Source: Tetracladium setigerum (Eukaryota; Ascomycota; Leotiomycetes; Helotiales). Taken from it: a DNA stretch of 64,000 nt. Positions 33,311 through 46,726 of this stretch are shown here, in pieces. The position numbers and the translations under genes are program-made. Position 1 is the stretch's first letter, and every line of letters begins with the position of its first letter. The stretch lies in the NCBI GenBank assembly GCA_031472005.1, contig PZJY01000012.1, positions 1-64,000 of the forward strand. The letters are read 5' to 3'. The notes under the pieces were generated by a model. The model was not told the origin of the DNA, did no database searches, and saw only the letters and a list, made by a program, of their open reading frames with translations.

Positions 33311-34400
33311 GTCCCTCGACCTACACCACCATACCACAATCTACACCATCTAGGTCTATACCTCTCTACCTCCTCCTCCTCATCACTACGCCCTTTTTAC
33401 ACTTCACTCGTCCTCCCACATCTCCGACGCCTTCGGCCCCTTCTTCTTCTTTTTCTACGGTAGTACTCTTCAGCACACCACACAACTCCCGCACACACAC
33501 ACACCCCCCGTTCCCCCAACACACCAACCAATTGACGGCCAGCCAGCCAGCCTTCACTCGTGCGCTGATCGTCTTCGATTGACCTCGACCTCGAGCCTTC
33601 GAACCTTCGAAACCTTCGAAAGTCGTGAATCTCGAACGACCTCATTATTCCCCCCTCCTCCTCCACTACCTCCACCACCTCGACCTCGACCTCTCCTCCA
33701 CCTCTACATCTCCCCGCCTCGCTCTCTCTCAATTCTCAATCACGACGTCAACGTCGTCTCCTCCAAACTCGCCCATCTCGACGCCCGGCCACCTCGCACC
33801 AACACCACGCAGCTCTCCCTCCTCCTTCCGTGGTAGCGCAACACAGATCCGACTCGACCACCACCACCCGTCACCTTCTCTGCCTATGCCGCCAGTGTCA
33901 CTACGACTGTATCGCCAGGAATCTCCCAATTCCACGCCGCCAACCCTCCTGTCCGACTGCGTCGTGCGCATTGGATTGTGAGAGCCAGCCTCCAGACCAC
34001 GAGAGCGACATCGAGAGCAACGCCATCGCAGACCATCCTCGACCTTTCCGACGTCGATCCCGTCGGGCAATCGTCGATCCACCACATTCCTTTACCACCC
34101 AGTTTCGAGTCGTCGACCATCAACCTTCATCAATTGCGACCTGTGCCTGCACCCTCGCCCTTGCCCTCCACAACAAAGAATACCGACGACGCCTGTCCCT
34201 TGTTCATTCATCAATCTGACTCGTCTGAAAAGCGTGGCACGCTCGAGCCAACTTGGTGCGACCGGTAATTCAGCTCGAAATACATCATACCCCCAGGGAC
34301 ATTCACGACAAGACGGCATATCTGCGGCCTTCAGCCTCCTCGAGCTCGCGGCGGTGGGGAAAGAATATCGCTTCTCCGTTCGACGGTGCGCGACCCAGCC

Positions 34401-37400
34401 ATGGACTACGCCGCATGCAATGTGGTGTACGTGGATCGCACTGCACGAGAGGATAAGTTGGCAAAGAGGAAGGACTCGATTTCCGCAAACTCGATAGAGA
34501 ATCACGTTGGCGATGGAGAGGTAGCGCCGGTGATCACGAACCCTACAGCTTGCGATATCAATTTACGGACGCTGCTGGACACCTTCAGTGAAGGCAAGTT
34601 CTTGTCTTTGCTCCAACCTATATTCAAACTAACAGTCTACAGTCCACATTTGCACAACAGGCAAGGCTTGTATAGCCAAGCTCTCCGAGCTGAATCAATC
34701 CTCCATTGTTGAGCTAATACCTACCCTCGTCCTTATCGATATTCCATACGATGATTCGCTCCTTGCAAGACCTGTCCGAGAAATTCGGACTCCCTCCCCC
34801 AATTCGAAACAAACAGATGGCATTCTCGAGAATGAGCCGGAAGATGCATACGGCCTGAAGCTGCTGCAGTGGATCGCTTCGGAAATCCAATATCAGAGTC
34901 TGTCAAGATTGATTGTGCCCGTGGCGATGTGTGCGCCTCCAGAACACAGGAAGCTCTCGGTCACCAGAGGACGAAATAGCTCGAGAACAGACAGCGTGCC
35001 GGAAGAGAGCTTGGCCCCAATATCAAAGCGGCGGACAGGATTCAGCACTCCGGTGGATCAGGCAAGGACAATCAAGTATCTGGACATAGGAGCTGTGGAT
35101 GTTTTAACGAGTCCTCTTCTGCAGGAGAGATTACCTAGCCTGGCAGTTCACGCATACAGGGCCCACAAGGATGCCTCGAAAGAGCAAAGGGCTTTGTTGG
35201 AGATCAAGAGGGGAAGAAAGCGATCTTGGGTAGGTGTAGATGATCAAAAACCTTACGCCTATTTACGGGAAGCTATGGTCTCTGGACTCATGGATGGAAT
35301 CTGTAAGCTGGGGGTGATGAGGAGCCCTTCGTTCATGTAAGGATATCGGTGGACTCGCAGCGCCGGGAAAAGATATCTGCAGCCGTCGGATCCTGGCATT
35401 TTTCCGCCCACGATTTCACTGATGACGAACTATTACATGCGGCCTTGATCATGTTACAACATGCACTCTCTATGCCAGAATTAGAGCACTGGCGGATATC
35501 GACAGGTAAGGAGCAGCCGCCAGCACTTCTGGCTATGTCTCAGATGATGTACCATTCCGTATGCTGATACCCGATATGCAGAAAACCTCACAGCCTTCTT
35601 GCTGGCCAGCCGATCTGCATACAATGCCTTTGTGCCATACCACAACTTCCGACACGTCGTAGATGTTTTGCAGGCTACCTTCCACTTCTTGGTGCAACTC
35701 GGCAGACTTCCGACTTATCCAAGCATTGAGCCCTCTGCAATTGTGTCGAGCCCTATTGCGGCCCTGGTTCGACCTTTCGATGCGCTTACATTGCTAATCA
35801 CGGCGATTGGGCACGATGTCGGCCATCCTGGTGTCAACAATGCATTCTTGATCACGTTGAATGCTCCTCTTGCACAGCTCTACAACGACAGATCCGTTCT
35901 CGAATCTTTCCATTGTGCAGCGTACTCCCAAATTCTTCGCCGTTATTGGCCCACGGCTTTCCAGGGCGTAGAGATGAGGCAGCTGATGATCAATTCTATC
36001 TTGGCTACCGACATGGGACTGCACTTTGATTATATGAAGAGAATGGGTAATCTGGAGGAGAAGTTCTTTGAAAATGGAAGAGTGACAGATGGATGGAATG
36101 GTCGCTTAATGGAAGAGCACAGGACCCTTGTTTGTTCATTGTTAATCAAGTGTGCTGATATCAGCAACGTAGTATGTAATCCGAAATCCTTTGGGGCTAA
36201 ATCTAACTTGGGTAGGCACGAAAACACGAAGTGGCAGCACAATGGACGATGATCCTCACCGATGAATTTGCTCGCCAAGCAACGATGGAAAAAGATCTAG
36301 GTATTCCTTCAGCTCTCTTCGCCGCTCCGGTCCGTGAAATCGTGGAGCTCGCTAAATCACAAATCAACTTCATGAACATGTTTGCCATTCCACTGTTCCA
36401 GGGGTCACCAACGTCATGCCAGCCATGAAATTCTGTGTCGACGAACTGCATCGAAATATCGCTTGCTGGAACGACAAAATTTCTGACGAACAAGCCAGAA
36501 AGAGGCAGTATAGCGATGATTCGGTATTGCTGGATGGCATGTTCTCCCCAAGATCGATGAGCCTGGCGAACCCTTCCGATGTAGGTCCCCAGAAGGTAGG
36601 TAGCGGCTCGTCACTGTCACCGGATATGGACTTGAGAAAAGCCCTGCTCTCCAAGAGCCCGTTCGCCCCAAGGCACAACAACTCCGTCGACGAGCCTTCC
36701 AAGGAACAGCACTTTACCTCAAACCCAGAACTTTCAACCAGCCCAATTGCGCTAGAGCCAGATGAATCTTTGCATCCCTCTCCCAACGAGTCAGTTGCCG
36801 ATCCTGCTTCACGGCGATCCTCGAAGCCAAGCCAACTTCAGCTAAGTTATGCTACAGGAAGCGTACCGGGCGTTCTGGATAACCAACCCTCGCCACCTGG
36901 CACTGGATCCCTCCCAAACGGCATCGAGGCACACGACATGACGGTGACGCCATCCTTGGTCACAGATCCAGTCATCTCCCCTCCCACTCCTGCAGATAAG
37001 CCAAAGACTTCCACATCTGAACCACAACGGACCAGCGACACAACGGAGAGTACTACCTCCACCGGAGATTGGGGTAGTCAGGCTACAAGTGCAACGACGG
37101 GGAAAATGCCACAGAGTCCCAGTACCAAAGGAACCAGCGTTGCAAGCAGGGAAAGTGATGAGCGGCCAACACCAAAGGGTCAAAGTGTTGCCAGCAGTCC
37201 AAATGATAGTCGGGCCAGCAATTCAGAGCTGATGCTGGACGGCACAACGGACGGAAAAGTTGGTATCGACGGAAAACCTCTCATGACCGGGAAGGTCCAT
37301 CTTCTGAAGAAGAGGTCGAGTCGGTTTCGAATGAACATGAACTTCTGGAAGAGAAACAAGAGTTCCAGCCCGCCTGTCCCAACTTTGGGTAGACACCAGA

Positions 37401-37420
37401 GCCATGACGAAGTGCGGTGA
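34401..37420 (+). CDS. PDE2: High-affinity cAMP 3',5'-phosphodiesterase (Pde2/PdeH type)
   Basis: Exons 34401-34593, 34643-35505, 35582-36171 and 36216-37420. The first intron is a GC-AG type (AAG then GCAAGT). The N-terminus holds a receiver-like region with LIPTLVLIDIPYDD. The PDEase_I catalytic domain has YHNFRHVVDVLQ (HNxxHxxDV), GHDVGHPGVNNAF, LIKCADISN and IPLFQG, so all metal-binding His and Asp are present. A long Ser/Pro/Thr-rich C-terminal tail ends with a basic patch. The enzyme hydrolyses cAMP to AMP and tunes PKA signalling. Two places need one extra base to keep the conserved frame: the G5 run at 35310-35314 (before DEEPFVHV) and the G4 run at 36401-36404 (LFQG then VTNVMPAM). 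Both look like missing G. Everything else is intact, so I treat the gene as functional. Confidence 0.9.
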
Positions 37421-39089
37421 CACCGGAATGCGATGGCGATTGATGAGCAAGCTATCGTCTTGCATCGGAACGAAAGGAGGTGAAATATGCTTTTATTGTA
37501 GGACTATTTCCGGTTGTACATTTTCGGGGTCAATGGGTTGACTTTCTGTTTTCCCACTCATTCTTTCACTTGCAACGAAAAACAATGAGGACTGCGAAAA
37601 TTCTCGGTTGTTTGCTCGTTACATAAGTGAAATTGATTGGTGGTTTGATTGATCGATATGGGACATCGACGGATCGATGGATGAGGGATGAATGGAATGG
37701 GAAGAGCGTTTTATATCACATCATTCATGCTGGTTGTTAGTTTGATGATTCTTGGGTGGGGCGTTTCTGGAGTTGCTATCTGTCTGGGTGGAAATGCAAT
37801 AGGGGAGTGGGAGCGGGACGTGGGAAGCGGGGGGGAGTTTTTATATATACCTTCACTTTGATTGTTGTGTGGATGAATGGATGGAGCGAGCGAGCGAGCG
37901 GGTTGGTGAGAAGAAGCGTAAATTATGATTATGATAAGTAAGGAGCGTTGGGGTGGATGTGTTGTATAGATCAAAACAAGATGAATGGGAAGAGACGTGG
38001 GACGTGGGCGAATGGATGTGTATACAGATCATGATGGAGCGGACCAAAATCTCAAGCAAGCAAGCCCATTTTCGCGTGAAATGGAGCAACAATAAATTAC
38101 ATCGTTGAAAATCTTTATCAGTTTTGTTGATGTATTGGGCATTGCGATGTTTTCAGGTTTAGTTGAATTGTCTATTGTTTTTCTCCAGGAAGATGGTTGG
38201 ATGCTTAACCTCGAACTTAACTAATACTAGCCCTCAAACTTAAATTCCTAATTGATCAAATAGAAAGTGGGCGACTCGGCCAATTTACTTTTTGTGGCCT
38301 ACCTTACCTACTACTCTTATCTTTCTCTCCTGATCTCATACATGGCTCTTTATTATCTTTCATTATCAATTTGTTATAGTTCTTTTAGTTGCAAGTCCTT
38401 TTTGAGAGTTCTTGGCCTTTTTGTGGAACGACGCATAATCTAGAATATTTCTAAATTTCCAGGCCTCGAAGAGCACATTTTCTTCATCTTCTTCGGAGTA
38501 TGAATGATAGGCTTGCTTGCTTTTTAGTGCTTTTATTCTTTGTGCTTGTAGTAGAACAGAAAACTTTGGGAAGGAAGACTTTAGAAGAGAAATGATCTAG
38601 TTTTTTTTTGGAGGGTTGTTGCAGGTTATCTTCGCTCATTAATGAGAATTGAGAAATGAAATATTTGTGCCATCAAGTGTGGTTGCTGAGTATTCATTAT
38701 GTTAGATTTATTTGCGAGGGGATGAATTGGTACCGTCGGTCAGTGTTTATACACACTCAGGTTTGCGTCTGCTTCTTGCGCTATTAGAACTAATTGGTAT
38801 ATGTTTTAGATTTACTCGATACTCTCGTTGCGAATTCAAAGAAATCATCTGAAAGAAAGTAGGCAATCTCAAAGAGTTTTTGACGAGGATTCAAATTTTT
38901 GTAGCATGTAGAGAACGAACCCAAGCTTTGGAAGAGCCCCACATGAGAAGAACGAGAGATATTTCCCTATTCAAGGCTCTGGGTTTAGTTTTGCTTCGAG
39001 TTCCACTAAATTTACCTGCAGCCTCAAAGTTGGCTCCCAAACTTTTGGTCATACAATCTACATCCAACACCCTTGCCATTATTCTTTCT
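37421..39089. other. Intergenic, nothing recognised
   Basis: About 1.7 kb between the 3' ends of the PDE and DUF3176-like genes, so both transcripts terminate here. The left part is G/A-rich with GCGAGCGA-like short repeats near 37890; the rest is AT-rich. No gene recognised. Confidence 0.5.
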
Positions 39090-41178
39090 TTAAAACCAAC
39101 CCCCCTCTCCACCATCACTAGCTTTACCGCCTTCAACAAGCCTACTCCTCCCCTCCACTCCCGCTTCAGCCAATCTAACCTTCATAGTTCCCGCCACCTG
39201 CTCCATCTCAAACAAACCCTCCAACTCCCCTGCGATAGTACCATCAACTAATCCACTCATCTCTGGGCCATGGAATAACGCAGCTACTAAACTTGATTTC
39301 CAGATCTTGGCATGTGAGAATTTGTTGGAGAGGGAGATCCAGAGGAAGAATATGAGGCCGAGGGCTTCAACGGTCAGGGGAAGGATGAGCCAATACCAGT
39401 TTACCCGGACTAGACTGGAGGGGCGGGGAGAAGATTAGCGTGGTTCAAAATGTTTGTATTATTGGGGGTGTAAAATAAGGAATTGAGAGTGACTGGTTAC
39501 GGACATGACATTCTCCCATGATGTTCCTAGGACTGTAGTCTTGTTGTCGCAGATCGTTCTGATTCCTCTTCCCATGGATATTGCAAGGTTCTCAACCATG
39601 GAATTGATATTTTCAAGGCCCTGCATTGTAGCTTAAGCAACAGCACTTGGAGTGTCGAATGATAGAAAGATTGAAAGAACGTACCAGCTCAGTAAGGGTC
39701 ACTTCTTCACGACGATCAAATTCGAAGATCTGGCCCAGGCACGTCGGGTAACCAGTAAGTATAGATATGGGAGGATACTGAGTGCCATTTGCCGATTTAA
39801 GCTCATCAAATACAAACTTGTCCGCGAATGATCTCTGTGTGTTTTCAGGATCTGAGTAACCAAATTCCAGGTGGCTCTCCTGAAACTCCTCGATGACGGT
39901 CTCATTATAGACACCATCCAGAAACTTAGCCTCAATTAACTGGACGCAAATGTTAAGATTGCATTCAAGGGCAGAAACGGGTTCATCAGTTGAACCCTCT
40001 AGCACAGCAAAGGTCATCGCGGTGGCGTTGTTTGTTGGGAGTCGGGTCGACTCGTCTCTGCCATGTAAGGGATTGGTGTTGTTATTTGTTATGCCGATAG
40101 CAAAGGAAGAAAAATATGTGTCCAGAGAAGGTCCTCCAGGTAGCTCAGCGATGATGGCACTACTATGCGAGGAGTTTGTAAGCACCAAGCTTTCTGTAAC
40201 ATCGTAGCATTTGCTGCAGATAGAGAGCGTCGTAAACGGTGCCCAGGTACAATTGCCTGTAGGGCATGTCATGAGAGTGCTTGGGGAGTTGTGGATCGGT
40301 TAAATGTCCCATAAACAGCATTGTAGTAGCCTCCGCGAAGGAAGGAGGGAACAATGTTCTCTATCAAGTATCAGCAGGGCATAACGGGTGGGCACAGGGA
40401 ATTACAAACGGCCTTTCTTGACACTTCCACTGATTGAGGTGTCCGAACAAAGATTGCGCATATCGCTGTCTACGCTATATGTCGAGATGGAAGTAGCTTG
40501 ATCTTGCAAGGTCTCGATCCCCCAACCGAAGTGAATAACGCTTGTTGTGCAAATGGTGCTGCCGCAAAAATAACAATCGTGATTATTGATCCCAAAGTCC
40601 CGAGTATTCTATGTTTCAAAATTAGTGGACAAATTCCTAATGCCTATGTTCATCCCGGCAACTTGCCCTCCTGTAAAAGTAAAGATTGCACACACGCTTC
40701 CCCATATACCCCGACTAGCTCGATCCAGTCCATCCAAATCCATGATGGAGACTTCTCCACGTCGGGCGAGAAGCCATTTGAGCTGTCCCAGTCCATTGGA
40801 GACAGGTACGGTCAATGCAGCTCCCATAACCATCATGCATACCGAAATAAACGCGTTCAGAGTGAGTGAATATGGCCACTCCGGAGCTGGTTTCCCATCG
40901 TAATGATACAAAGCGAAGGTGGTCGTGCTCATTGCGGCTAAGCTGACGACGATACTCAATACCTCAAAAGCCCAGGTATCACTTTCAACACGGTATAAGT
41001 CGTTGACAGCGGCTGTAAAGGAAGAAACGAAGGAGGGTGGCACATCTTGACCAGAAGACGACTTCGAACTAGTGGTTTTGGTTGACGAGTTTGTTCTTCG
41101 AGTTTGAGGAAACTTGAGTTCAGTGAATTGCTGAGCTGGCTCCTTCGTCACAGACGAAGAACGGTATGAGAAGGACAT
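39090..41178 (-). CDS. DUF3176-like multi-pass membrane protein, frame uncertain
   Basis: From ATG 41178 the first exon (to about 40664) shows the DUF3176 N-terminal pattern: WAFEVLSIVVSLAAMSTTT, HYDGKPAPEWPYSLTLNAFI, NGLGQLKWLLARR and DRASRGIWGSV. Further pieces occur in order: LGTLGSIITIVIFAAAPFAQQ, the Cys-rich TCPTGNCTWAPF and LSICSKC in the large extracellular domain (39613-40272), GLENINSMVENLAIS after an intron, and the last membrane segment NWYWLILPLTVEALGLIFFL before the stop at 39090. Joining them needs one added base at about 40530 and about 40275, and the first and last splice junctions are not clean. Either the assembly has small deletions or the gene is decaying. Function of the family is unknown; it is common and variable in filamentous ascomycetes. 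Confidence 0.65.
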
Positions 41179-42044
41179 ATGAAATAGAGACCGACAAGAT
41201 ACTGTAGAAGAAAGATGAAGTTTTTGAAGATTAAGAGAAGAGAAGGGAAGAAAGAACGTTGCACAAATACTTCAGCATTGATGCATTGGTGAAATACTAA
41301 CTCTATCCAAGCTGTTGGTTTTTGAGGTACATTCAATCAAACCTGTTGGAAGTCGTTACGAAAATAGCTTCAGCCTCATTGCAGCCATTTGGGGGTCATA
41401 AGGAACCGCTGACAGGGCGGCAATTGGAAGTTCTGATGCAACCGTAAGCGCCGAAGTATCAAAATACAGAACCACCAATGAATGATAGTGTATTGGACCT
41501 TTTGCACCAGTCCCAGCGGAAAATTTCTTTGCAATTCTGGAGGAATATAAAATGTTCAAATCAACTCTTTTCTGATTGTGTGATTATTAGAGAAGGATAA
41601 AGCAAAGCAGTTCAAGAGACAGAAGACAGAAAAAAGAAAGGGGTTCTTTGGCCCCACGTGACCGACATGTGTTTGGAGGTCGGAAATGACCATCATGCAG
41701 CCAATCAAGAGTTTGGCAAAGGAGATCGTTGCTGAGTACGCCGAAGCCGAACAATCCGCCAACAACCTGCTACTTCGATAATGCGGAGTGTCCCCATCAC
41801 AAAGGACGCGACAACTCTGTCTTCCATGCTGCGATAACCTTGGGGATAGCTTCTCTTTCTCTTCTTCTCACCCTTCCATTCGTTTATAGGGGCCGGCTTG
41901 TGGTATATCTAATTTCTGACGCATTTGCATTCTGCTGCGACTCGCAGAGCGACTGTACTTTGATCGCCTCGAGTCCCCGACCTTGCCTGAAACCGCTATC
42001 GAACGAGGAATCGAACGAGCAACACAGTACCCACTACCGACGCA
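41179..42044. other. Divergent intergenic region
   Basis: About 870 bases between the starts of the DUF3176-like gene (minus) and the YTP1-like gene (plus), holding both promoters. No coding signal beyond short shadow frames. Confidence 0.5.
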
Positions 42045-43623
42045 ATGGATCGTCTATTGAGGACTCGTCCTGCCTTCGCGGCTTCGATTGTAGCTACAGC
42101 TATCTTCTCTGCCACAGGAGTTAACGCCCACGATCACGATAACGAAATGGCAGGAATTGAGGAAGGACAACATATGAGCGCAGAGCCAATTGTATGTTGG
42201 GTAGCAACGCACGCAGATGTTAGGATGAAATGCTGATTGGGGATTCTAGGACTCGATATTATGGATTCACATTCTACTGATGATGTTGTCCTTTGGGATC
42301 ATATTCCCAACTGGAATGGTCTTGGGGGTAAGTACCAGTCTGACCTCCGACTTCCCTAAGTCTAATGGCTTCGCAGATAGTGAGAAATAAATGGCATGTG
42401 CCTACTCAGATACTTGGAACGGCTATCGCAATTCCAGCCTACTTTCTTGGACACATGCATGGTGGAAGGCAGTTCTCGCATAACATTCACGCAACCTTCG
42501 CAAATGTCCTAATGTTGATGCTCCTTACCCAAATTGTTTTCGGAATCTACCTCAAATTCCACATCACAAAAGGTTTCCATGGGAAGATTCGGAAGGTCGC
42601 GGTGGTGGGCCACGGCATTGTTGGAAAAGCTATGCCAGTCGCTGCTTGGGTGCAAATGCTGTTTGGAGGCATAACCGCCCTGGGCTTTTGCAGAGAGGAT
42701 CATCTTGGTCAATGTCTCGCCCATTTCATTATGGGCAGCACCTTCATCGGTGTCGGGATCCTACTCACTCTTATGATGCTGGTCGGTCAGGTTTGGTTGG
42801 AGAGAACTGGAAGATCTCAGGAATTCTACGAGTCTGCTCTTATTGCTGCTTGGGGATGCGTCAACACTTTCACCGAACACAGATGGGGGGGTCCGTGGGT
42901 GGCCAATGATATTCAACATACAACAATGGGCGTGGTCTGGTGGTCTTTGGGACTTTTGGGTGTTTGGCTTAGTCGTAATAGAGACGGAACACGAAAGAGG
43001 AATTTTATTCCCGGACTCGTACTTCTCCTGACCGGTTGGGCGATGTCGGCGCATCCTCAACATCTTATGTTGAGCACAATGGTACATACAGCCTTTGGGT
43101 ACACTTTGATGACAGCTGGAGCAGCCAGAATCATCGAGGTTGCCTTTGTGCTCAAGGACAAGTCCTTCTCTACCGAGGATGGAGATGCAAACAGTTTCCA
43201 GTATATCCCACCATTTGTATGTTCCCCCCCCCCAAAGATTGAACCTCCTCTAACACATCATAGCTCGTTACCGCAGCTGGATTCCTTTTCATGGGAGCGA
43301 CCGAGGAACAAATGCAAATGCTCTCGGATGCCAATATCACACATGTCTCTTATGTGCTAGTTCTGTACAGCTTTGCATCTCTGATCTTCTTGTTCACAAA
43401 TATGCTCCTACATCTCTACGCCGTCAATGCCTCGCCGCAAATGCCACCAAAGGACGTGGAAAGACCAGAACGAATTCCAAGACAGAATGGACACACGAGA
43501 GGATCAGATTCAAGACAGATCAGAGATGCCGAGGAGTTTGAGCTGGAGGGTTTGATGAGCGAGGATGAGGCATTGGATAGTCCAAGCACAGTGGGAAAGA
43601 ATAGTACAACACAAGTCTCGTGA
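42045..43623 (+). CDS. YTP1: YTP1-like multi-pass membrane protein (DUF2427/Ytp1)
   Basis: Exons 42045-42191, 42250-42327, 42377-43216 and 43264-43623 join in frame to 474 residues. A signal peptide is followed by a His/Asp-rich AHDHDNEM segment, then a cytochrome-b561-like first helix pair (ILWIHILLMMLSFGIIFPTG, and YFLGHMHGGRQFSHNIHATF), FHGKIRKVAVVGHGIVGKAM, TEHRWGGPWVANDIQHTTMG with conserved His, and MSAHPQHLMLSTMVHTAFGY. This order fits PF10348 (DUF2427) plus PF10355 (Ytp1). The C-terminal tail is polar. Yeast Ytp1 resembles mitochondrial electron-transport proteins but its role is unknown; the paired His residues could bind haem. The last intron contains a run of 10 C. Confidence 0.9.
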
Positions 43624-46600
43624 GACGACAGTTTGGTTTTTGATATATAACATACTCGGGATTGGGTGGCGGACAACATTGCATAGTCTGGCGTTTTCAG
43701 GGTTCTTGGCTGGTGTGCTTATAGAATAATCCAATACAATTGTGAAAAAAAAATAAACGTAAGAGACTTTACCCACGTATCTACCCATTGCAGCACTGAT
43801 AAATACGAGCGCACACACTTTCCTCGTGAACTTGCATCTACGTTCTTCTCGCTCTCTGATATCAAAATAGTCGATCACCCTAAGCTGCAAGTACAGACCT
43901 AGTAGAAGATGGCTAGCTATACATATGTTCCTTCACAGCCAGAGCATTTCCCCATCAAAGCTTAGGATACAACGCCAATACTTTACAGAAGTAATGGCTG
44001 CAGAGCCATTGGGTATGGTACACGCCGCTCTTGTGAAACACACGTTTCTTGAAGATATATACTTTTCAAAGCCTGTTCAGCCAAGTCTGGGGCCAAGATA
44101 TTTAGGATCTGTGGACCAGACAGAGTTTAAGATACCCTCTGCTAGCCTTCAAGGTAAGATCTAGTTACTCTGAATGTAGGGAAACCAAGAAGTTGGAGAA
44201 GGCAAGGGTATCGTGAGAAAGATGTCTTGGTTCTGTCACAACATCAGATGATGGGTTGGGGGTGTTTGACCTTCTAACGAACCACAGGGACCACAAAAGG
44301 TTGTAGAACTGCTAAGCTCTTTCTCGTTTTAAGTATTTCTATCTCCACACACGAAGAGTCGGGCCCATGTTGATGCCCAAACGAAGGTGTCTCAATAATA
44401 GTACCTTCTTTCAGTGAAGCAAATGTTCAGCTAATCAGCTATTACGAGAACCGAGAAATGAATCCCAAAGACTAAGCTAAACTTTGACAACGCATATGTA
44501 ACTTCACATAGATGAACAATATACCCCAAGTAACGTAAAGATTAAAAGCCTGATGACTATCATGGATCAGGTAGGTAGGTAATTCAAGATCTCCCACTCG
44601 CTTGACAGGCGGCTAGAATTTGGGTCGTCACTTCCGCCTTCACATATCTCCCCCCAAAAAAAGAAAATACGTGATTAAGGGCATCAGCTTCTCTACTTTC
44701 TCTCAACTGACGGCTGGAATCAACCAACCATAGGGCATCCGACTCGATCATTGTGTGCTCTGCTACCCTTCGTCGTCGACTCAAAGTCCGATGACTTCGT
44801 TCACTTTATCTGGCACGCAGACAAAATTGAACCTCTTTTTGCGACACACAACCCACGAGTCACGAATCATGAATCACGAATCGATGCGAAAGAGACCGCA
44901 TTCTTGGTGAGGTCAACAATGATGGGAAGAATCAGATTGATACTGGAGCTGGGGAAAGAGCTCTGCCAAGAGCTTATACAAGAGGACGGGCTCAACAACA
45001 AACACCAACATGTCTCAATATCCAAGAGCAAGAAGGAGAATGTGTGGGGTGCTGTCTTTCAATCGATTTGCAAGAACCTCACGAGGTTCTTTGTTTTCGG
45101 GTCGTGGTCACGGCCGAGAGGTTATGCTTGATATTTCAAGAACGGTCGCAGGGCAGGTTGCAGACTGTGTGGCAATCAGTTTGTTTTGCAATCCATCGAC
45201 TGGTGAAATCTTCGGATGAATGAACATGAACCAGAGAACTCGTTTCGGTCGCATTCACCGACTTCTTGACAAGCGATGAGGGTTTGGAAAGACGTCTCGT
45301 GTTGATCTTGACGGACGAGACAAGAGTATTCATGTGTCATCAATGCTTCTAGAAGCGCGAGCCGCCTTTTGCCTCAAGTCGCCCAAGTCTCCAAGAAGAA
45401 GGGGTCGGATGTTAGAAACTCTCCTCATACCAATTCCGTATTACTGGAAGCTCTCACTCGGCTGCACTCGACCCTATTGAGACTATTTGAGCTTCTTCTT
45501 TGAGCTGGCGGTTACGAGATGGAGCGAAGCGAGAAAACAATCACCTTATTGCTTTTCCACCATCACAAGCAATAATGCAATGCCCTCCCAGCTGGTTGAA
45601 TAATTGACCTATTGCGTGCAGAAGATTGCTTCCCTTTATTCCCAGACCCGCTCAAACATACAGTACATCGCCACAAGATCAACACTACTACTCTCGCCCT
45701 CGAGGCATTTATGTCTCCCACTACTGTCGGCCAGTAAGTCTATATAAAGTAGCGAGCCGATTGCCGCATCTCCGAACGCAGGAGATCATCCGTCCACTAG
45801 CACTGGCGTCCACGGCCATTCAGGTTCTCTTCAGGGCTGGTTTGGGAATGTTTTGATGAGCCAGCAGGATCAGTTCAAAACAGCGTAAACATTCCCTTTT
45901 CTCCTCTCCTCGTCTCCTTTCTCCACAGACAACACGCACTCCCACTCAAAGCGGCCGTTTGGGATGCAGCCTCCACACACCCTGGCGTGCCATTCCCGTC
46001 CTAAATGAAGATCCTCGCCAGGCCCCTGACTCCGGCGTCCAGGCCCAGCAGTCAAAGACTCGATCTCGCCTCCTCGCTCTGCATGGTGAAACGTCGCCAG
46101 GCTTTTCTCGCTGGGTGAGATTGCCCTAGAGTTTTGAATCAAGTGTGCATGTCTGACTTGGCCCTGCATGTTTAATTAATGCGCCAACTTGACTGGCTGG
46201 CAGGCCGTCGGCTCTCCTCCACTTGCTTGGGTGGGAATGTTTGACTTGGCCGCCTAGTAGAGAACCTCCCGACTTGGCGCGGCTCCACGAAGGGATTCAT
46301 CAACACTCGTCAACATCTTACGAAGCTTCATAGCAGCCGGAGATTGAGCGTGTTTGAGATCGACGAGTTGGGCTTGCAAATTTGGTGGCACGCAGGCAAA
46401 TACGGGACTCATGTGGGTGCACGAAGCTTGTGTTGACAGCTTCCGGGGACTGGTGGTCCGGGCTAGTCATTTCTAGAATTTGAACAAATACGCATCGATC
46501 CCTCCGCGTTCTTCCTCTGACTTTCTTCTCCTCGTTCCTGTCTATTCCATTCTATTGCATAGTTTCGGTGTCTCCTCAAGCATCTACTTTTCCTTTTTCC

Positions 46601-46726
46601 ATATCTAACTTGCCTGGGCTGTGCTCCGCAATTTTCGATCTTTTGTACAAAATTCTTTACCTTCTTTCACTCATTTGAATCAGACATCGAAACCATTCCA
46701 AAACTTCAAAACTCACAACCGTCAAC
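43624..46726. other. 3.1 kb region without a recognised gene
   Basis: Between the YTP1-like stop and the protease start. The longest frames (44751-45131 plus, 45870-46169 minus, 43510-43890 minus) show no domain, signal peptide or splice-consistent extension. The last 400 bases are pyrimidine-rich and probably the protease promoter and leader. An unannotated non-coding RNA cannot be excluded. Confidence 0.45.

Larger units (their letters stand above)
30691..34400. other. 3.7 kb gene-poor region and long PDE leader
   Basis: No frame here resembles a protein family. The left part is of mixed composition with a (GGT)n tract at about 31906-31938. From about 33240 to 34400 the plus strand is extremely C/T-rich with scattered CT and CTC runs, as seen in long 5' leaders of fungal signalling genes; the phosphodiesterase start is at 34401. 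Open frames on both strands in 33.4-34.3 kb arise from this low-complexity composition. Confidence 0.5.

Noticed and set aside
33366..34505. Several long open frames on both strands
   Set aside because: They arise from a C/T-rich low-complexity leader, contain Ser/Pro or Arg/Gly-rich sequence without domains, and overlap each other.
35310..36404. Calling the phosphodiesterase a pseudogene
   Set aside because: All catalytic motifs are intact and both breaks are single missing bases at G runs, so an assembly error is at least as likely.
44584..46169. Frames at 44751-45131 and 45870-46169 as possible small genes
   Set aside because: No family resemblance and no start or splice support; left as unassigned.
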